Source: Lepidodermella squamata
Taxonomy: Eukaryota; Gastrotricha
Assembly: GCA_047495785.1 (NCBI GenBank)
Contig: JBLDXI010000024.1
Span: 1 to 64,000, forward strand
Direction: 5' to 3'
Length of the DNA stretch: 64,000 bases
Position numbers and translations under genes: made by a program. Positions within the stretch are counted from its first letter, which is position 1. Each line of letters opens with the position of its first letter. The notes under the pieces are model-generated. The model had not been told where the DNA came from, ran no database searches, and saw only the letters and a list, made by a program, of their open reading frames with translations. This document shows, piece by piece, positions 1-12,559 of this stretch.

Positions 1-1602
1 AGAATTTCGGGAACATTGGGGCGAAGGCCTTACGGATGTTTCAAAAACTGTCATTTGTGCCTTTGATTCGGTCGAAAAAACAACATTTGTAATTAAATAT
101 GACGGCGGTAAAGACTTGTGTCTACGCACTTTCGTCGTGGACCCGGTGCGTCCGGAGGTAATTTATTGCCTGGCTTATCACGAATATCCGTTCCACCTCG
201 GCCTTGCATGGATAACAACCCGTCCATCTACCTTATTACGTATCACCAACTGGGCATCTGATGCCGTTCTTGTCGATAAATGCGCATCAAAAGCTATCTT
301 AAGCCTGGCAATATCACCTGATGGCTCTAAGTTAGTTTGGCTCGAAACAGATAAGAACAGCCCTATGAATCGATCATTCAGTGTTTTCCGAGCTGATCTT
401 CCTAGCCTAGTCCCCATTCGAGTTACTTCTGATTCGCAATCCATATATTGCCTATCTTTATCGTCACCGTTCGTGAAAAACTGTTGGCTGGCTGATAGCA
501 GACATGTCTTGATAAACAGCGTTATTAAAAGTAGATTGGCCATACTTTCAATCGACGTAATGACAGGCCAAATCACCGAAGTTTTTGAGGCTGGAAATTC
601 GTCCTTCACGCTTTTGGATATTATGGATAACAGGCTTTTAGCGATTGAATCTAATCCTGAGGTTCCGATTGCTATTCACGTGACGCGATTTGCTGTAAAC
701 AATAATATAAAACTCGAGGGGGACATGAGTACTTTGATTCTCTGCGAGGGGTTCAAAGATCAGCTGAATTTTTCGGTTGAATCTGTCCAATATGCATCAT
801 TGGAGTGTCAATACATTGCGATCAGAGCGAAGAGCACATCAGACAGCGTGCCGATGATTGCGCTGATTCATGGGGGTCCACACAGTGCTTTTAGCACATC
901 ATTTGCTGGCTACGTCGAAGAGGCCGTGTCATACGTGTTATCCGGCTTTGACGTAATTCTGGTCAATTATTGCGGCAGTCTGGGATTTGACAGCGTCGAA
1001 GCGTTGCCTGGGCGATTGGGCGAGCTCGACGTGTCATCTGCCCATTTATGTGTTCAAAACGCGCTAATTCCGGGCCGTAACGATGCGAGCCGAGTTTATC
1101 TGGCCAGTGATTCATTCGGCGGCTTCGTAACTTTGCACTTGGTCGCGAACTATCCGCAGTTCTATCGAGCGGCTGTTTGTCGCAATCCGGTAGCGGATAT
1201 CACCCTGATGGGCCATATTGCCGACTGCCCTGATTGGGCCTTCGTTCAAATTAACGGGACTCCGAATTACCTGGACATATTGAGCGATAGCATATCGGCG
1301 AAAATGAACAAATTGTCGCCCATGAACGGTATTCCAAGTGTCAAATGCCCTCTTCTCGTTGCGTTGGGTCGGAATGATATTCGCGTGCCTATGACTATTG
1401 CTATGTCTTATTTGCGTATGCTGAAACAAACAAACCCTGATGCAGAGATAGAGTTAGTTTTCCGTAAACAACTTCCTTTTCCCCACTATTTAAGTTATTT
1501 TGCAGGACTTATCTGTATAATGATGGCCATTTGATTTCTGGGGTGAAATCGCATGCGGACCTTCACCTGAAAACGATCGCTTTCTTTCGTAAATATTGCT
1601 GA
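1..1602 (+). CDS. Acylaminoacyl-peptidase-like serine peptidase, copy 1 (5' partial, 3' end irregular)
   Basis: The frame is open from base 2, so the gene starts upstream of the window. The product matches the downstream copy at 1699-3946 over its whole length, giving a C-terminal part of an S9C acylaminoacyl-peptidase, which removes N-acetylated residues from peptides in the cytosol. The beta-propeller end and the alpha/beta-hydrolase domain are present. The nucleophile elbow reads SDSFGGF: the Ser is kept but the first Gly of GxSxG is Ser. The Asp lies in LGRNDIRVP. The 3' end is odd. Homologous sequence carrying the catalytic His (YNDGH) continues to a stop at 1600-1602, but in a different frame from the upstream exon. 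The best-looking intron (1464-1505, GTAAAC..TTTTGCAG) leads instead to a stop at 1534 and loses the His. A poorer 38 bp intron (1457-1494) would restore the frame. The gene is either functional through a weak splice site or decaying. Confidence 0.8.
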
Positions 1603-1698
1603 ACAGTAGCTTCATCTAGCTTGCTCTTGTGATTTCAATTACCCCGTCTAAATCACGTTATACTCTTATTCAAATAGATATTTATTTCTTTTGAGAAA

Positions 1699-3946
1699 AT
1701 GACCAAGTCATTCACGGAAGCGGCCATTTCGGCGTACAATGCTATGATCAAGATTCCGCAGGTGCTGGGCGGCCGGTTCGTTTCAGCCCCGTCTTTGGCG
1801 ACGATTGATTTCAAGCAAAGATGTTTACCAGCTGCTGAATTCGAAAATTTCCAGCTGACAGCCAATTTCAACGCTGATGCCAAGCCAGAAGGCACCTGTT
1901 CAATCCTTGGCCAGCCGGTGCCGACCGGAAAAAAGTAAGGAAAAAAGTCTTATTAATATTAAGGAAGACTTCATCCGCGGCTTCCTTTTTTTAAAGTGCG
2001 CTATTTATTTCGCCGTCTGGCAACAAGCAGATCTCGCTGAAAACTAGTACCAGTGATGCTAAGCAGCAATTTTTGCAGTATTGGAATGCAAATCGACTCG
2101 AATACACTGTTGATTTGAAGGCGCTCGACCTGCATCAGCAAGTCGTTGAACGAAGTTGGTTTGTATTTCTTTGTTTTGATTCTAAACCTAATATGCTGTT
2201 CTTGTAGCTCCTTTCCACGCGGTTAGCTGGTCCCCGGACGAGCGATATTTCTTTTACTTAGCCGAACGGAAAGTACCGAAAACCAAGTCGTTTTTCGATC
2301 AAAAGCCTGCACCAAAGACCGGTGCGGATGATGTTGTACCAGGAAATGAGTACAAATACGTCGAGGATTGGGGCGAGCAGTTGACTGGCATTTCTAAAAC
2401 CGTCATCGGAGTTTTTGACTCGTTCACTTACACGACGAATGTCCTCGGGTTTGACGGAGGTGAGGATAAATGCATTACGAAGTTGACGGCCAACCCGGCG
2501 AACCCTGATGAGCTCTACGCAATTTTGCATCATCTGAAGCCGTATCGAATCGGCCTCATCTACTGCACCCAGCGCCGTTCTGATTTAGTGCGCATAACTG
2601 GCTGGCAGTCGACGGAAACGCTGAAATCGACACCGGTATCTTCGGAGACGGAATATTTAGCGATTTCCGATGTCTCAGTCTCGCCTGATGGTAAGCGATT
2701 GGTTTGGCTGCAGACCAAAGCTGGCGGTCCCCACAATCGAGCCTTCGAGCTGTGGACTGCCAATACCAGTGATGTAGCAGGCACCGCTCGCCAAGTCACC
2801 TCCGTCAAGGCTTGCCCACTCTACTTCGACTCGAATGGTGCTTTCCAGCGCAATTGCTGGGTTACCGATCACTCGATCGTAATTCAGTCTAATCGCAAAA
2901 GTCAAGTCGTTTTGCTTTCAATTGACATTGATTCTAGCGTCGTCGCAGATATCAACGTGCCGAGTGCTAAATCTAACTTGTCTTCGTTCAATTTGTTGGA
3001 TATTTCCAAGGAAAAGCAGTTACTAGTGCTTGAATCTTCGCTCGGTGCTGCACCATCTATTCACGTTGGAACTCCAAATGGAAATGCGTTCAATTTCCGT
3101 CGATATGCGGTGTTCCCAGTTGACGATACGTACCTGGAAAGCAGCATCACCTGGTCGTTGAAGACAATTACCTGCTCGAATTTCGAATGCCAATACATTG
3201 TTGTCGCGCCGAAAGGTTCCAACGCTAACATCCCACTTATTGTGCTGCCTCATGGAGGCCCTCACAGTGTGATCACCACGTCTTATGCTGAAATCGCTGT
3301 TGCCCTTGCGTTGACTGGCTTTGCTGTTTGCATGCCGAACTACCCGGGTAGTTTGGCATTCGACAGCCTCGAGGCTTTACCCGGTAATGTCGGTAGCCTG
3401 GATACCGAGGCTGTGCAGCAATGTGCCAATGAGTGTTTGGCCCAAAACTCGAATTTTGATAAAAACAACGTTTACATGTTCGGCGGGTCTCACGGCGGCT
3501 TCATTGCCCTCCGCCTGATAGCAGCTTATCCGGATTTCTACCGGGCCTGTGTCAGCCGCAACCCGGTCGCCGACTTGGCGCAAATGGTCGGTGTCAGCGA
3601 CATCCCTGACTGGGTTTTCGTGGAGTGCGGTTTACAACCGAGCCTCGAAGGTTTCATCAACATGGCCGATATTACAAAGCCGGAGGTTTTGGCCAAGATG
3701 AACGAACAAAGTCCGGCGCGTTTTGTCGGTAAAGTCAAATGCCCGTTGTTGATGGCACTCGGTCGCAATGACCGTCGCGTGCCGATGTCACAAGGGCTGA
3801 ACTACTGCCGGATGCTACGCCAGTCGAATCCTGATATTCCGATTGAGATTTTCACGTACGAGGATGATCACAGCCTCAATTCGATCAAAGTTCATTCCGA
3901 CGTTTTTGTCAACGTTGTTCAGTGGTTTAACCGCTATAAAAAATGA
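1699..3946 (+). CDS. APEH: Acylaminoacyl-peptidase (acylamino-acid-releasing enzyme), copy 2
   Basis: Join 1699..1934, 1997..2154, 2208..3946; 710 aa, close to the 732 aa of the human enzyme. It releases N-acylated amino acids from peptides and is normally a cytosolic tetramer of family S9C. The N-terminal half is the beta-propeller (for example the FHAVSWSPDE blade and the YVEDWGEQL segment). The C-terminal half is the alpha/beta hydrolase with PHGGPHS, nucleophile FGGSHGGF, Asp in LGRNDRRVP and His in EDDHS, so the triad is intact. Exon joins were chosen by frame and homology. The first intron is GTAAGG..AAAG and the second donor is GTTGGT. The ATG at 1699 lies 4 nt after a TTTTGAG and 96 bp after the stop of copy 1, so the two copies form a close tandem pair and may be co-transcribed. 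Confidence 0.93.
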
Positions 3947-4121
3947 ACAGTTTAACTTGACTCGATAGTAACTGTTAGCTGATTCTTGAATGCTTTCAAA
4001 TCATTGGATGATTCAGTCTATTTTCTCCGATTCTAATCAAACTGGTGATTTTTCGCAATCTATAGTTTCTATGTTTTTATAGATTTTTTATACTTGAATA
4101 ATCAAAATTCTTCCGACTGAA

Positions 4122-4565
4122 ATGGCGACGATTTCAGAAGAGCAGAAGTACGAGTTCGAGGAGACTTTCAATTTGTTTGACACGCGTGGCGATAAGAAAA
4201 TCTTCGTTCGCGACGTAGGCGAGGTTCTTCGCGTCGTTGGCACCAATCCGACCGAAGCCGAAGTTCGCCGGGCCAGCGGAACCATGAACCCCGACGATCG
4301 GATAACATTTACGCAGTTTCTGCCTATTTTGCAAAGCATTATGAAAAGCCAGGAAACACCGAGCGTTCGCGAATTCGCCGATGGTTTCCGCGTTTTCGAC
4401 AAAGACCTCAGCGGGCTGATTCCATCGGGCGAGCTGCGTCATTTGCTCACGTCTCTGGGCGAACGTATGACCGACGAAGAGGTCGATGCGCTATTCCAAG
4501 GCCACGAGGACAAGGATGGCAATATTTGCTACGAAGAGTTCGTCAAAGCGATCGCGAATAGCTAA
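4122..4565 (+). CDS. Myosin essential (alkali) light chain
   Basis: Single uninterrupted frame of 147 aa, the usual length for MYL6-type essential light chains, which wrap the first IQ motif of the myosin heavy-chain neck. Family hallmarks are EFEETFNLFDTRGD in the first EF-hand, a FLPILQ segment, GFRVFDKDLSG in the third and HEDKDGNICYEEFVKAI near the end. EF1 and EF2 have lost calcium ligands. The third loop (DKDLSGLIPSGE) still has Asp at 1 and 3, Gly at 6 and Glu at 12 and could bind a cation. The fourth starts with His instead of Asp. The lack of introns is unlike most neighbours. Calmodulin or troponin C is less likely because only one near-canonical loop remains. Confidence 0.88.
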   Translation: MATISEEQKYEFEETFNLFDTRGDKKIFVRDVGEVLRVVGTNPTEAEVRRASGTMNPDDRITFTQFLPILQSIMKSQETPSVREFADGFRVFDKDLSGLIPSGELRHLLTSLGERMTDEEVDALFQGHEDKDGNICYEEFVKAIANS

Positions 4566-5335
4566 ACATTTGCCACTTACAGTTTTCATCATCCAAATCA
4601 CACTGCAATTTTTAAGTCTGAACGCATGCTCTTGGAATAGCTGCTTGTATTACTAACTTTTCTCTTTTTTGCATTTTCATCTGAGAAAACTTGTGGGAAT
4701 TTTTTCATTCTCTTTGTGTTCAACGTGCTATATTATTATTATTCTACTTTGAACGATCGCTTATGTACATCAGTCAGTTATATAGTTGCGCAGATGTTAC
4801 CGGTACGCAAATATCTATATTATTACTACTACTGTATGAATGCCATAGAATGCGTTTGAGTTGTTGAAAAATTTGCATATTATGTGATCGAATTTATACC
4901 TAGTAAAAAATCATGTAACGAAGCTGTTATTATTTCATGGCTCATGCATGCGTGTGCTTTATCGCGAAATAGTCAGTGCCTCGATCGAAAAATGCTTCCG
5001 TATAAATCATTATTATCTCAGAAACTGAGTAGAAGTGACCACGTAGTCATCCTGCTTCTGGTTTGTTTTACAGAGTACAGGGAGAAATCTCGACTTGAAC
5101 TAGCAAACTGGATTTTCTCCCTTTCAGTGTTATTTGTGAAAAACGAAAATGAAAATTTATTATATTGTCGTCTTCTTATTCTACTATTCAATTATTTCTG
5201 AGATTGCATTGCAAGAGTCGTATCAGAATAAAATAAACCGCTTGTGGTGCTTTTAACATTGTTTTCCGATTTTAGTATTTTTATACCATATCCCATTTGC
5301 CTCATTGTTGTTGGGAATACAAGCAAGCTTGTGAT
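4566..5335. other. Intergenic region between myosin light chain and ASCC3 genes
   Basis: AT-rich stretch with no supported exon. The short open frames show no recognisable family. It should hold the 3' UTR of the light-chain gene and the promoter and 5' UTR of the helicase. A pyrimidine-rich TTTTAG lies near 5270, shortly before the helicase ATG. Confidence 0.5.
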
Positions 5336-8300
5336 ATGGCAACGACTGCCGCTAATTTCCCCCGACTTTCATTGGCCCTGAGGTCCAATATTGGATCTTT
5401 ATCGTACGACAGCGTGAATGACGAGGACGCAAAATTGTTTGCAAAGCGGCAATTATTACTGAGTTCCACGCCGAATGGGGCACTCACCCTGAAAAAGCGC
5501 CTTGAATGGCGTCAAATAATCAGCACTTTCAAATCGACTATAGGCGAGCGAAACGCTGAAATCTGGCAAAAGGCCGATGCAGGATTGCAAGAGCTGCTCA
5601 AAGAAAGCCGATCTTTGCTAAATGAAGACACGGAAAATTTAGCCGCTTATTGTTTGTATTTGTTCGCCGATCGACGCGGCATGGTCAGTCCTGTCGATGT
5701 AGCCGATCTGAAACGAGTTTTCGGCATCGCAGATTTATCATCGAGCCGACCGATTCGAATTTCAAAATTAGTCCACGAACTCGTCAATGAAACCTTCGAC
5801 GACACTGAGCTGCTACGGCGACGTCTTTTGATTGATAAGGTGGATGAGCTGAACCTACCGGAATTTGGAACTCGACTCCAGGTTCAGGTACCTTCGTTTG
5901 AAAATCCATCAATTTCAGACGCTTTCGACCAGCGGGACGCGGCGGTTCTCGAGCGGCTAATCGAACAGCTGATTGGGAGCTGCTCTGGTCGGAAAACTCG
6001 ACTTTCGACTTCCATGACGTTCGAACATTCCTCACTTCGCGAGCTGGATCAGCAACAGGAGCAAGAAGCCGCATTTTCCACAAGGTTATCCGACTCGTCC
6101 GAGTTCGGCCCAAACTGGCTGCGAGATCAAATTTCTACAGTTTTACCGGACGCAAGTTTGGCTCAACAAATAGCTCAAAATGTCATCGACTTGCTTGTTT
6201 CGAACCGCTCAGATGAAGAATTGCAATCCCAATTGCTCGATTTGATCGGCTTCGATGGGTTCGAACTGATATCTGTTATAATTAGCTGTAGACAAAGCAT
6301 TGTAGCAGCTGCGAATAAGAAGTCAGCCAAGGTATTGGAGAACCTCGGAGTGAATTTGAAAGCTAGCGCAAAAGTACCTCGCGGAGCTGGGGGTGTTTCA
6401 ATTATCACCAAAGATGATTTGGAATACGAGCGAGCTGTGAAAAAAGCGAACGCTGCCGTTGCGAAGGAGAATGCTGCTGCTTTCAAGAAACTACAGGAAG
6501 TTGCCGGAAAATCTTCCACGGAATTTCAAGAGCCTAAACTGTTGAAATCTCTCATCGGCGCTAACGTAAGTGGCACACCCTTGCACAAATATCCGTACGT
6601 GTTCGACTCGATGGCTGAGGTACATCGAACCGCGTCTTTCATCGCTAATGTTAAGCTATTCCTACCAGTCGGTTGTATTAAAAAAGAATTCAAGACATAC
6701 GAAGAGCTAACGATTCCACCGGTTTCGAAGAACGGCGGTGGAGAAAATTCAAGCATAAAGTCGATCGCTGGGGTAGGGGAGCCTCCGATCCTGGTCAGCC
6801 AATTGGAGCCGTGGGCGAGGAAAGCTTTCGACGGAACAAAAAAGCTGAACCGAATTCAATCAGTTGTCTTCGATTCAGCGTTCAATTCTAACCAAAACCT
6901 GTTGATTTGCGCCCCGACCGGTGCTGGTAAGACCAATATCGCCATGTTGACGATTTTGCATGAAATCGATCAGAATCGGGATGAACTGACCGGTAGGGTG
7001 CGGCTGGACAAGTTCAAAATCGTTTATGTTGCGCCTATGAAGGCTCTCGCCGCTGAAATGACTGCGAATTTCGGCAAACGACTCGCATACCTCGGCATGG
7101 AAGTTCGCGAATTGACAGGTGATATGCAGCTGTCTCGCGCGGAAATCGCCCGCACTCAGATGATAGTCACTACCCCGGAAAAGTGGGACGTCATCACGCG
7201 AAAAGCCGTCGGCGATACCGGTTTCACGCATTTAGTTCGCCTTCTTATTTTCGACGAAGTCCACTTGCTGGCGGACGACCGTGGTCCGGTCATCGAAACC
7301 CTGGTCGCCCGTACGTTGCGGCAGGTTGAAACCTCGCAAAATATGATTCGAATCGTTGGTCTCTCGGCCACGCTGCCGAACTATATCGACGTCGCCAAGT
7401 TCTTGCACGTCACTCCAACTGGGCTGTTCTTCTTCGATGGTCGATTTAGGCCTGTGCCGTTAACTCAGACTTTCATCGGAGTGAAAAGTGTCGATCGAAC
7501 CCACGAAATGGTTGCTATGAACGAAATTTGTTACGAAAAAACTCTCGAGCTCGTGAGACAAGGCCATCAAGTAATGATTTTTGTCCATGCGAGAAACGAG
7601 ACAGTGCGAACTGCGACCGCAATGAGAGAAATCGCGAGAAATAACGGCGATCTAGAGCTGTTCAGACCCGAATCGAGTAAAAGCCTCGGAGAAGCCACTC
7701 GAATTATCACAAATTCGAAAAACCACAAACTGAGAGAGTTGTTCAGCGATGGTTTTGCGATGCATCACGCCGGTATGTTGCGGCATGACCGCAATTTGGT
7801 TGAGAGATACTTCAGCGACGGGTTGATTCGGGTACTGGTTTGCACGGCCACTCTGGCCTGGGGTGTCAATTTACCCGCCCACGCTGTCATCATCAAAGGC
7901 ACGCAGATTTACGACGCGAAACACGGCGCTTTCGTCGATCTCGGAATTCTTGATGTGATGCAAATTTTCGGCCGTGCCGGTCGTCCTCAATTCGACACGT
8001 CCGGTCTCGGTATCATCATGACGAATTACAGCAAGCTGAGCAACTACCTGTCTCTGCTCACCCATCAACACCCGATCGAGTCGAAATTCGTCGACTGCAT
8101 CGCCGACAACTTGAACGCTGAAATCGCGTTGGGGACTGTTACAAACGTCGAGGAAGGCATAAAATGGCTTCAGGACACGTACTACTACACCCGCTTGCGG
8201 TCGAACCCCCTTGCGTATGGGTTGACTATCAAAGACCTGGAAAAAGACCCGACTTTGTATTCGCATTTGAACGGAGTCTTAGTTTCGAGTGCTAGTCGAC

Positions 8301-11300
8301 TCGAGGCGGCTCGAATGATCCGTTTCATGCGAAATCAAAACGGCGTTGGTGGTGATTTTTCCTCGACCGATCTCGGCCGCACCGCATCGCATTTCTACAT
8401 CAAGTACGATACGGTTGAAATCATCAATGAAAAGCTCGACTCAGTTCTCACGGATGCTGATGCGTTTTCGCTCATCTCAAAGGCCGAAGAGTTCAAAGAT
8501 ATCAAAGTTCGTGACGAGGAGATGGAGGAATTGGACCGTCTTGTCGCGGACGACTGCCATCTACCGGTGGATGGGGGTGCCGAGAATACCCACGGCAAAG
8601 TCAATATTCTACTTCAAGCCTTCGTTTCACTGTCTAGAATCGAGTCTTTCTCACTCGTGTCTGACATGTCGTACGTGTCGCAAAACGCGGCTCGAATCTC
8701 GAGAGCGTTGTTTGAAATTTCGCTGCGACGAGGAAGTCCGCTGCGAGCCGGCCGGTTGCTCACTGTCAGCCGCTGCCTCGAACGACAATTATGGCCCTTC
8801 GAAAACCCGTTGCGCCAGTTTTCATCCCATTTCCTGGGCCCGGAAATTTTCCAGAAGCTAAACGCTGCTCGCATGAATACGATCGAGAAAATTCGAGATG
8901 CGGACCCGAAAGAACTCGGTGTCCTCATCAGGCACCCGAGAAATGGTCCCTTGATACATCAACTGGCGATGCAAATGCCTCGCCTAGAGGTTGAGGTAAG
9001 CTTTGACGAAAGTTATTATACTATTTAATGAGTTTTGATTCACCAGCCTACTATTCAACCCATCACTCGCCAAGTCGTCCGAATTCGTCTTTCGATTTAT
9101 CCCGACTTTCATTGGTCTGACAAAGTTCATTTGGTCGGAGGTGGTGAACCGTTTTGGATCTGGATTGAAGGTAATTTTTACTGAATTAAGTTATTTTTTG
9201 CTGACTATTTATCCTTTAGACCCTGATCATGACCGCATCTACCATCACGAGTACATAAATGTGACGAAAAAGCAGGTTCTCCGCCGCGAGGAGATCAATC
9301 TTGTTTTCGCCATACCCCTAGCTGAACCTTTGCCAGCTCAATATTTGGTGAAAATTTCGCCAGATCGCTGGCTCGGCTGTGATTCGACTGTTCCGATCTC
9401 CTTCAAACATCTGATGTTACCTGATGTGTTTACGCCATACACTGAACTGCTACCACTGATGCCTTTGCCAGTCACGGCATTAGGGCGTGAAGAGTATCAA
9501 CGGCTGTACAGATTCACGCATTTCAATCCGATCCAGACCCAAGTTTTCCACTCGCTGTACCACTCGGACTGCAATGTGTTGGTCGGCGCTCCGACCGGCT
9601 CGGGTAAAACCATCTGCGCCGAGTTGGCCCTTCTCCGGCTTTTCCGCACTCAGCCAAAGATGAAAGCTGTATACATCGCTCCGTTGAAAGCCCTCGTCCG
9701 AGAGCGCATGACTGATTGGAAAGAGCGAATTGAAGGTCGACTGAATGGCCGCACTGTGGTCGAAATGACCGGAGACGTCACGCCCGATTTGCGGGCTTTG
9801 ATGGCGGCGGACGTAATTATCACCACGCCTGAGAAATGGGACGGCATCTCCCGAAGTTGGCAAACAAGGTTCGTTTAAGGTGGATTTTATTAAAAAAAAA
9901 TCATTTTTTTCAATCTAAAACAGGTCATATGTCCAGTCTGTTTCCCTAATTATCATCGACGAAATCCATTTACTCGGCGAAGACCGAGGTCCTGTTCTCG
10001 AGGTTATCGTCTCTCGAACCAATTTTATAACATCCCACACCTCGGCTGGTGTACGAGTTGTCGGCCTCTCAACCGCACTGGCCAATGCTACGGACCTTGC
10101 CTGTTGGCTGAATGTCCCGACTCAAGGTCTGTTCAATTTCCGCCCGTCAGTTCGTCCTGTCCCGTTGGTGTGTCACATCAGCGGCTTCCCGGGTAAACAC
10201 TACTGCCCGCGTATGGGACTGATGAATAAACCGGCCTTCCAAGCGATTCGCCAACATTCGCAGAACAAACCAGCGCTGATTTTCGTATCGTCTCGTCGTC
10301 AAACTCGCCTCACAGCCATGGACCTGATCGCGTACCTGGCTGTTGATGGCAACCCGAAACAGTGGGTGCATATGCCTGACGACGAACTGGACGCGATTCT
10401 TGAAACGGTGAAAGATGCCAATATGAAGCTGACTTTATCTTTCGGTATCGCCCTCCACCACGCCGGTCTGCATGACAACGATCGCAAAATCGGCGAGCAG
10501 CTGTTTGAGGCGCAAAAGATTCAGGTTCTGATTGCTACTTCAACCCTGGCGTGGGGTATCAACTTGCCGGCGCATTTGGTCATCATCAAAGGCACCGAGT
10601 ATTTCGACGGCAAGCAACACCGCTATGTCGATTTTCCGATCACCGATGTGCTGCAAATGATGGGCCGAGCTGGCCGTCCGCAGTACGACCAAACTGGCAC
10701 GTGTTGCATTTTTGTGCAAGACATGAAGAAAGATTTCTACAAGAAGTTCATCTACGAGTCGTTCCCGGTCGAATCGTGCCTGCTCGCCGTATTCGCCGAC
10801 CATTTGAACGCCGAAATCGTCGCTGGCACGGTTGCGACCCGCCAGGACTGCATCGACTACATCACCTGGACGTACTTCTTCCGCCGCCTCATCCGCAACC
10901 CGACCTACTACGGCGTCGAGGACATCAAAGCCGAGTCGATTAACAAATTCCTGTCGACCCTCGTGTCAAACGCGTTGAACGAACTCGCGTTGTCCGGCTG
11001 CGTCAAAACACCTGAAGATGGACCAACTGGTAAGGTCGAATCGACCTTCGCCGGGCAAATTGCGTCTTTCTATTACGTCCGGCACGAAACCCTGCGGTTG
11101 TACCTGGGTCGGTTGTCAACAGGCGATCTCAGTGCCCCAGAGTTGGTCCAACTGCTAGCCGAGTCGCTGGAATACGCCGAACACCCGGTTCGCCACAACG
11201 AAGACGGAATGAACGCCGATTTGGCCCGTTTGTGCCCTCACCCGATTTCTCCGCCTGAATCGTTCGACTCGCCACATACTAAAACCTTCCTGCTGCTACA

Positions 11301-12174
11301 AGCTCATTTCTACCACATCGGCCTACCGATCGCCGATTACGTCACCGATCAAAAGTCGGTACTCGATCAGGCTATCCGTCTGCTTCAGGCGATGTTGGAC
11401 GTCTGCGCCGATCGCGGGCAGTTGTCGAATGCGCTGACTGTAGCCACCTTAATCCAGTGTGTGGTTCAGGGTCGCTGGTTGGAAGACGACCCGTTGATGC
11501 AACTTCCGCATGTTGTGCCGGGCCCTGTTTTATCGGCTTTCGGCGGTCGAACTTTGCCGGAACTTGTTGCGACGTACCACAAGTTCCAGCGGCTGGACGA
11601 GTCGCAGTCTGCGTCTGTCAAACGCTACCACCTCGACGCTGTCGAACTGGACCACGTGCGGCAGGCGCTGTTTCAAATGCCGATAGTCGGCGTGAAGCTC
11701 AATCTCTACCCGTCGTCGCCGTCTAGTAAGGGTGTGTCATTCGAAGTACCCATCTGCTTCCCGCAAACTCCAGTGCAGCAACGGGAATGGATCACAGTTT
11801 CAGCTGGCAGTGAGTACGTTCTATCCGTATCACTTTCTCGCCTCAACAGGTCGAAAAAAATCGGCGGTTCCATGAATTACAAGGTTCACGCGCCTGCTTT
11901 CAGCAAGCCGAAGGATGAGGGCTGGATATTGGTGATGGGCGACTGTGACCGGGGTGAGCTGGTTGCCCTTCGCAAGGTTCAAAGTGCGATCAGATTGACG
12001 CCCGATTCTACGAAGCAGTCTCTAGCTTTTGTCACGCCTTCGACACCTGGTCGTAAAATTTTCTCGTGTTTCGTCATCTCTGATGGTTATCTGGGCTTGG
12101 ATCAGCAATACGACCTCAATCTCGATATTGTGCCAGCCGATGGGGCTGCGAAATCAGCTCCTGAAGAACTTTAA
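5336..12174 (+). CDS. ASCC3: ASCC3-type helicase (activating signal cointegrator 1 complex subunit 3)
   Basis: Join 5336..8995, 9047..9170, 9220..9868, 9924..12174; about 2,230 aa against 2,202 in human. This Ski2-like 3'-5' helicase unwinds alkylated DNA for ALKBH3 and disassembles collided ribosomes as part of the ASC-1/RQT complex. Two complete helicase cassettes are visible. The first has Walker A APTGAGKT, DEVH, SATLPN and GRAGRPQFD. The second has APTGSGKT, DEIH, STALAN and GRAGRPQYD. Each is followed by a Sec63 domain; KDEGWILVMGD and LGLDQQYD mark the second. The ATG at 5336 was chosen because MATTAANFPRLS resembles the start of the family. All splice phases close in frame and the three introns are 49-55 bp. 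No damage is seen. BRR2 is the alternative but lacks this N-terminus. Confidence 0.96.
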
Positions 12175-12559
12175 ATTTGAGCTGTAAAATATTATTCCAG
12201 ATTTAGAATTGAAAAATGTCGCCTTAATATTGGTGCATGCGAAATTTAAGAGATAAAAAATAAAATGAGCTATTATATCGATTTCAAGTCTGTATTTTTC
12301 AAATGTAAAAAAATGAATCAAGTTGTGCATCTTTTCCGAAGAGTGCACTTGGCAGCAGGGTCCGGCAGAAGTTCTGAAGACGCCATCCTAATTATCTCAA
12401 CCGCCGTCATTAGAAGTCCAGTGATCACTCAATTTATCCCTCACCGCTTTTCAATGATATTTATTCGTCACTCGAAGAGACGCTAATTAACAAACTGCGC
12501 AACTGAAAGACTTGCGATGAACCGTCCCCATCAGTGCTGTTTATTTATTTATTATTACA
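12175..12559. other. Intergenic region upstream of transposase-derived gene
   Basis: AT-rich sequence with the ASCC3 3' end (AATAAA at about 12259, in ATAAAAAATAAAATG). No exon and no clear terminal inverted repeat of the downstream transposase was found here. Confidence 0.4.

Noticed and set aside
4122-4565. Calmodulin or a retrocopy of it
   Set aside because: Motif order and defective EF1/EF2 loops match the myosin essential light chain; no poly-A tract or target repeat was seen to support retroposition.
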